DNA of 64,000 nucleotides. Origin: DATBHM01 sp963772375. GTDB taxonomy: Bacteria > Actinomycetota > UBA4738 > JACQTL01. The stretch spans positions 806,001-870,000 of the forward strand of contig CAVYXG010000001.1 of assembly GCA_963772375.1 (NCBI GenBank), written 5' to 3'. The translations under genes were made by a program, and so were the position numbers. Positions 59,990-64,000 of this stretch are shown here, one piece after another. Each line of letters begins with the position of its first letter. The stretch's first letter is position 1. A model generated the notes under the pieces. The model worked only from the letters and a program-made list of their open reading frames with translations. It had not been told where the DNA came from and did not search any database.

Positions 59990-61450
59990 ATGGCACTGCT
60001 CGACGAGGCCACGTGGTCCGGACGACTGTTCTCCGACGGATGGGTCCCCGGCAGCCAGGGCGACATCGCCGTCGTCGAGCCGGCGACCGGCGAGGAGCTG
60101 GGGCGCGTCGGCCGCGCCGGCGCGGCCGACGTGGCCAGGGCCGCGTCGCGCGCCGCCGAGGCCCAGCGGGCCTGGGCGGCGGCCATGTACCAGGACCGCG
60201 CGGCGGTGCTCCGCCGCGCGGGCGACCTGTTCACGGCGAACGCCGGGGACATCCAGGACTGGATCGTGCGGGAGACCGGCGCGATCCCGCCGAAGGCGGA
60301 GCTCGAGACGTGGTTCGCCTCGAGCACGTGCTACGAGGCGGCCGGACTGGTCTCCCTCCCGTACGGCGAGCTGCTCCGGACCCGCGACCCCGTGCTCTCG
60401 ATGTCGAGGCGAATGCCCGTGGGGGTCGTGGGAGTCATCTCGCCGTTCAACTTCCCGCTCATCCTGTCGATCCGCGCGGTGGCGCCGGCGCTCGCCCTGG
60501 GCAACGCCGTCGTCCTCAAGCCCGACCCCCGGACGGCTGTGAGCGGCGGCGTCGTCCTGGCCCGGATCTTCGAGGAGGCGGGGCTGCCCGAGGGTCTGCT
60601 GTCGGTCCTCCCCGGGGGCGCCGAGACCGGGGAGGCCGTGGTCATCCACCCGGCGGTGAACATGATCTCGTTCACCGGATCCACGCGCGCCGGACGGGCC
60701 GTGGCCGCGCTCGGCGGCCAGCACCTCAAGCGCGTCCACCTCGAGCTCGGCGGCAACTCGGCCCTCGTCGTGCTCGACGACGTGGACGTGCAGAAGGCGG
60801 TGTCGGTGGGGGCGTTCGGGTCGTTCATGCACCAGGGGCAGATCTGCATGACGACCGGACGGCACCTCGTCCAGCAGGGCATCGCCGAGGAGTACACGTC
60901 CACCCTGGCCGCCCACGCGGACGGGACGCCGGTGGGGAACCCGGCGAAGGAGCAGGTCGCGCTGGGCCCGATCATCGACGAACGGCAGCGCGACCGGGTG
61001 CACGGCATCGTGACGAAGTCCGTGGACGCGGGGGCCCGGCTGGCCGCCGGGGGGACGTACGAGGGGCTGTTCTACCGGCCGACCGTGCTGGCCGACGTGC
61101 CGACGGACTCGCCGGCGTTCCAGGAGGAGATCTTCGGCCCGGTCGCGCCGGTCGTGACGTTCGACTCGATCGACGACGCCGTGAAGCTCGCCACGGAGAC
61201 CGACTACGGGCTCTCGCTCGGCATCCTGACCAACGACGTCATGCGGGGACTGGAGATCGCGGACCGCATCCCGAGCGGCGTCGTCCACATCAACGACCAG
61301 ACGGTGGGCGACGAGGTGGTGAACCCGTTCGGGGGGGTCCGGTCGTCCGGCCCGGGGGCCCGCCTCGGGGGCCCCCAGGCCAACATCGACGCGTTCACGC
61401 AGGTGCAGTGGGTGACCATGCGGGGGGATCTGCCCGACTACCCGTTCTGA
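59990..61450 (+). CDS. aromatic (benzaldehyde/vanillin-type) aldehyde dehydrogenase
   Basis: A 486-aa NAD(P)-dependent aldehyde dehydrogenase. Key residues: the Glu in LELGGNSALVV, the nucleophile Cys in QGQICMTTGRHL, the FTGSTRAGRAV cofactor loop and EEIFGPVAPV. The sequence and the neighbour pobA point to aromatic aldehydes such as 4-hydroxybenzaldehyde or vanillin, oxidised to hydroxybenzoates. ATG 59990 has GGAGGG at the right spacing. First gene of a three-gene operon with pobA and the MetE-like gene. Confidence 0.9.
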   Translation: MALLDEATWSGRLFSDGWVPGSQGDIAVVEPATGEELGRVGRAGAADVARAASRAAEAQRAWAAAMYQDRAAVLRRAGDLFTANAGDIQDWIVRETGAIPPKAELETWFASSTCYEAAGLVSLPYGELLRTRDPVLSMSRRMPVGVVGVISPFNFPLILSIRAVAPALALGNAVVLKPDPRTAVSGGVVLARIFEEAGLPEGLLSVLPGGAETGEAVVIHPAVNMISFTGSTRAGRAVAALGGQHLKRVHLELGGNSALVVLDDVDVQKAVSVGAFGSFMHQGQICMTTGRHLVQQGIAEEYTSTLAAHADGTPVGNPAKEQVALGPIIDERQRDRVHGIVTKSVDAGARLAAGGTYEGLFYRPTVLADVPTDSPAFQEEIFGPVAPVVTFDSIDDAVKLATETDYGLSLGILTNDVMRGLEIADRIPSGVVHINDQTVGDEVVNPFGGVRSSGPGARLGGPQANIDAFTQVQWVTMRGDLPDYPF

Positions 61451-61465
61451 GCCGGCCCGGTCCGG

Positions 61466-62641
61466 ATGCGCACACAGGTCGGGATCGTCGGCGCCGGCCC
61501 CGCCGGGCTGGTGTTGTCCCACCTGCTCGCGGCCGGCGGCGTCGAGTCGATCGTGGTCGAGGCGCGCAGCCGGGACCATGTCGAGCAGCGCATCCGGGCC
61601 GGCGTGCTGGAACAGGGCACCGTGGAGCTGCTGCGGGAGCACGGGCTGGCCGGGCGGCTGGACCGCGAGGCCATCGTCGACCAGGGCATCGGGCTCCGGT
61701 TCGACGGGCGGCACCACCGCGTCCCGCTGACGGACCTCACCGGCAGGAGCATCTTCATCTACGGCCAGCAGGAGCTGGTGAAGGACCTCATCGCGGCCAG
61801 GCTCGACGCCGGCGGAGAGACCCGGTTCGAGGTGGAGGACGTACGGCTCGAGGAGATCGACTCGGATGCGCCGGCCATCCGGTTCGCCGAGGGCGGGAAC
61901 GAGGACCGGATCGACTGTGACTGGATCGCCGGGTGCGACGGGTTCCACGGCGTGAGCCGCTCCGCGATCCCCGCCGGCCTGCGGACCGAGTACGACCACG
62001 TGTTCCCGTTCGCGTGGCTGGGCATCCTCGCCGCCGCCCCGCCGTCCAGCCGGGAGGTCACGTACGCGCGCCACGACCGGGGGTTCGCCCTGCAGAGCTT
62101 CCGGTCGCCGGAGATCAGCCGGCTGTACCTGCAGGTCGACCCCGACGAGGACCTCGGGGCGTGGCCGGACGAACGGATCTGGGACGAGCTCCGGATCCGG
62201 CTCGCGACCGACGACGGCTGGGAGCTCGCCGAGGGGCCGGTCCTGGAGCGGGGCGTCTCGGCGATGCGGAGCTTCGTCGCGGAGCCGATGCGGCACGGCC
62301 GGCTGTTCCTGGCGGGCGACGCGGCCCATATCGTCCCGGCGACCGGAGCCAAGGGGCTGAACCTCGCCGTCGCGGACGTCCGGGTCCTGGCCCGGGGGCT
62401 GACGGACTGGTACGCGTCGGGGTCGACGGAGGTGCTCGACGACTACACCCGGCGGTGCCTGCGGCGGGTGTGGCGCGCGGAGGAGTTCTCCGCGTGGCTT
62501 TCGGGAATGCTCCATCGCATGCCGGGCGAGACGGCGTTCGAGCGGCGGCTCCAGCGGTCACGGTTGGAATGGGTGACGGGCATGGAGTCGGCCGCGCGCG
62601 CGTTCGCCGAGAACTACGTGGGGCTCCCGTTCGACTGGTGA
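61466..62641 (+). CDS. pobA: 4-hydroxybenzoate 3-monooxygenase
   Basis: A 391-aa class A flavoprotein hydroxylase that turns 4-hydroxybenzoate into protocatechuate with NAD(P)H and oxygen. It has VGIVGAGPAGLVLSHLL (FAD Rossmann), RIRAGVLEQGTVELL, CDGFHGVSR (DG motif) and LAGDAAHIVPATGAKGLN (GD motif), with the typical PobA end ENYVGLPF. It starts 15 bp after the aldehyde dehydrogenase gene. Confidence 0.95.
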   Translation: MRTQVGIVGAGPAGLVLSHLLAAGGVESIVVEARSRDHVEQRIRAGVLEQGTVELLREHGLAGRLDREAIVDQGIGLRFDGRHHRVPLTDLTGRSIFIYGQQELVKDLIAARLDAGGETRFEVEDVRLEEIDSDAPAIRFAEGGNEDRIDCDWIAGCDGFHGVSRSAIPAGLRTEYDHVFPFAWLGILAAAPPSSREVTYARHDRGFALQSFRSPEISRLYLQVDPDEDLGAWPDERIWDELRIRLATDDGWELAEGPVLERGVSAMRSFVAEPMRHGRLFLAGDAAHIVPATGAKGLNLAVADVRVLARGLTDWYASGSTEVLDDYTRRCLRRVWRAEEFSAWLSGMLHRMPGETAFERRLQRSRLEWVTGMESAARAFAENYVGLPFDW

Positions 62642-62657
62642 GGGAGGCGATGCAGAC

Positions 62658-63755
62658 ATGACCATCGACTACCGGGCCGAGGTGGTCGGAAGCCTGCTCC
62701 GGCCCGACGAGCTCAAGGACGCGTGGGGACGACTCGAGCACGGCGAGATCGGGGCCGGCGAGCTGTCCGAGGTCCAGGACCGGTGCGCCCTGCAGGCGAT
62801 CGCCGTCCAGCAGGAGGCCGGACTCGACGTGCTCACCGACGGCGAGGTCAGGCGGCGGTTCTGGTTCGATCCGCTCACCGCGACGCTCGGCTACGACGAC
62901 CACGAGTCGGCGCCGGTGCCGTTCACCTCGGGCGGCAAGCGCCCCGACGAGCCCCCGCCGCGGCTGCCGGTCGTCACCGAACGCCTCCGGATCGTGGAGA
63001 ACCTCCCGCTCCGGGAGTTCGAGTTCGTGCACGCCAACAGCGTGATGCCGACCAAGACGACGATCGCCGGCATGACGTACGCGAGCGTGCTGTGGGTGCC
63101 GGGCCTGTCGGACAACGGCGCGTATGCGGACCGCGACGAGTACATGGCCGACGTGACCCGGCTGATGCGCGAGGTCCTCTCCTCGGTGATCGACGCGGGG
63201 ACGAACTACGTCCAGCTCGACTCGCCCCGGTACACGCACATGGTGAGCCCGGAGGGGCGCGCGAACCTCGCGAAGGTCGGCCTCGACGTGGCGACGTGGC
63301 TGGCCGAGATGATCGGCCACGACAACGAGCTCATCGACGCGTTCCCCGACGTGACGTTCGCCGTGCACCTGTGCCGGGGCAACCACCGGAGCATGTGGTC
63401 GGTCGAGGGCGGCTACGACGACATCGCCGAGCGGCTGTTCGGCGGGCTCCACGTCCGGCGGATCCTCGCGGAGTACGACTCGCCGCGGGCCGGGGACTTC
63501 GCGCCGCTGCGGTTCGTCCCCGAGGACACGGTGGTGGTGCTGGGCCTGGTGACCACCAAGGAACCGGAGCTCGAGCGCGCCGACGACCTCAAGCGCCGGA
63601 TCGAGGAGGCGTCGCGGTTCGTCCCGCTGGAGCGCCTCGCCCTCAGCCCCCAGTGCGGGTTCGCCTCGACCATGCCGGGCAACCTCGTGACGTTCGACGA
63701 CCAGCGGCGGAAGCTCGAGCTGGTGGCGTCGGTGGCCCGCGACGTGTGGGGCTGA
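62658..63755 (+). CDS. MetE-like (cobalamin-independent methionine synthase C-terminal type) zinc methyltransferase
   Basis: A 365-aa TIM-barrel protein related to the catalytic C-terminal half of MetE. Zinc-ligand motifs are visible: HLCRGN (His-x-Cys) and SPQCGF (Cys), and the N-terminal VGSLLRPDEL is typical of these shorter proteins. It is 16 bp after pobA, so it belongs to the aromatic operon. Such proteins transfer a methyl group to or from a thiol. Here it could handle methyl groups released from methoxyaromatics, or act in methionine metabolism. The substrate is unknown. Confidence 0.85.
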   Translation: MTIDYRAEVVGSLLRPDELKDAWGRLEHGEIGAGELSEVQDRCALQAIAVQQEAGLDVLTDGEVRRRFWFDPLTATLGYDDHESAPVPFTSGGKRPDEPPPRLPVVTERLRIVENLPLREFEFVHANSVMPTKTTIAGMTYASVLWVPGLSDNGAYADRDEYMADVTRLMREVLSSVIDAGTNYVQLDSPRYTHMVSPEGRANLAKVGLDVATWLAEMIGHDNELIDAFPDVTFAVHLCRGNHRSMWSVEGGYDDIAERLFGGLHVRRILAEYDSPRAGDFAPLRFVPEDTVVVLGLVTTKEPELERADDLKRRIEEASRFVPLERLALSPQCGFASTMPGNLVTFDDQRRKLELVASVARDVWG

Positions 63756-63762
63756 TCCCGGG

Positions 63763-64000
63763 CTACTCCCCCAGGTGCTCGGCCGCGACGCGCTTCGGGA
63801 CCACCATCCGCCACGCGTCGATCACGAGCTCGCGCAGCTCGTCGAGATCGATCGCGGCGAGCCGGCCGACCACCCAGTGGTAGCGGAGGTCGGCTGACCC
63901 CGGCATCTGGAACTTGTCGGGCTCGGAGGCCACGAGCGCCTCGCGTTCGTCCTTGGGGAACGCGAACCCCATCAGCGTCTCGTCCCGGGAGAACGCGATG
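63763..64000 (-). CDS. MmcQ/YjbR-family protein (5' end beyond the window)
   Basis: The frame is open to the window edge: FSRDETLMGFAFPKDEREAL, then DKFQMPGSADLRYHWVVGRL and a C-terminal ELVIDAWRMVVPKRV. This matches the YjbR/MmcQ fold (small DNA-binding-like protein, single domain of about 115 aa). The start is outside the window. It is convergent with the MetE-like gene, with a gap of 7 bp. Confidence 0.75.
   Translation of the reverse strand, partial: IAFSRDETLMGFAFPKDEREALVASEPDKFQMPGSADLRYHWVVGRLAAIDLDELRELVIDAWRMVVPKRVAAEHLGE

Overview
The window is high-GC bacterial DNA and looks like a chromosomal contig from a member of the Actinomycetota, possibly an uncultured soil lineage. The evidence is the gene order tig-clpP-clpX, the valS-folC-ndk operon, an ABC1/UbiB kinase, an actinobacterial-type L,D-transpeptidase lipoprotein, many GTG starts, 4-bp stop/start overlaps and several apparently leaderless genes. 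A species cannot be named from the sequence alone.

Layout. 1-2.2 kb: fatty-acid synthesis (fabG end, acpP, fabF). 2.2-8.7 kb: secreted proteins with calcium-binding RTX repeats, a phosphodiesterase lipoprotein and a CmoB-like methyltransferase. 8.8-13.1 kb: valS-folC-ndk. 13.4-21.2 kb: envelope genes (bactofilin-like membrane protein, UbiB kinase, a PAP2-kinase fusion, an orphan betaine-type binding lipoprotein, a second PAP2 phosphatase and a Hint-domain lipoprotein). 21.3-25.2 kb: DinB-like protein and the Clp/trigger-factor proteostasis operon. 25.2-26 kb: inositol-monophosphatase-type enzyme. 26-29.4 kb: large secreted subtilase. 29.5-30.8 kb: divergent yceI/marR pair with palindromic operators. 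30.8-33 kb: tRNA-Pro, a LigD-type polymerase domain protein, a PhzF protein and tRNA-Gly.

33-48.7 kb is accessory and partly decaying: secreted proteins of unknown role, an integrase remnant, a frameshifted zinc-metallopeptidase gene, an L,D-transpeptidase, tRNA-Arg, two ECF sigma-factor cassettes, an alpha/beta-hydrolase pseudogene, a berberine-bridge-type FAD oxidase, a hydrolase-adenylate cyclase fusion, and three copies of a short GTTCGAATA repeat.

50.3-63.8 kb is a compact aromatic-catabolism locus. The minus strand reads livK-livG-livF-livH-livM-pcaH-pcaG-pcaB-pcaD-pcaC as essentially one overlapping operon (uptake, then protocatechuate to 3-oxoadipate). An IclR regulator lies upstream. 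Divergently, an aldehyde dehydrogenase, 4-hydroxybenzoate 3-hydroxylase (pobA) and a MetE-like methyltransferase feed protocatechuate. The pathway stops at 3-oxoadipate here: no pcaI/pcaJ/pcaF genes are in the window. The most unusual items are the PAP2-kinase fusion with a degenerate phosphatase active site, the Hint lipoprotein whose frame runs into its neighbour, and the MetE-like enzyme inside the catabolic cluster.
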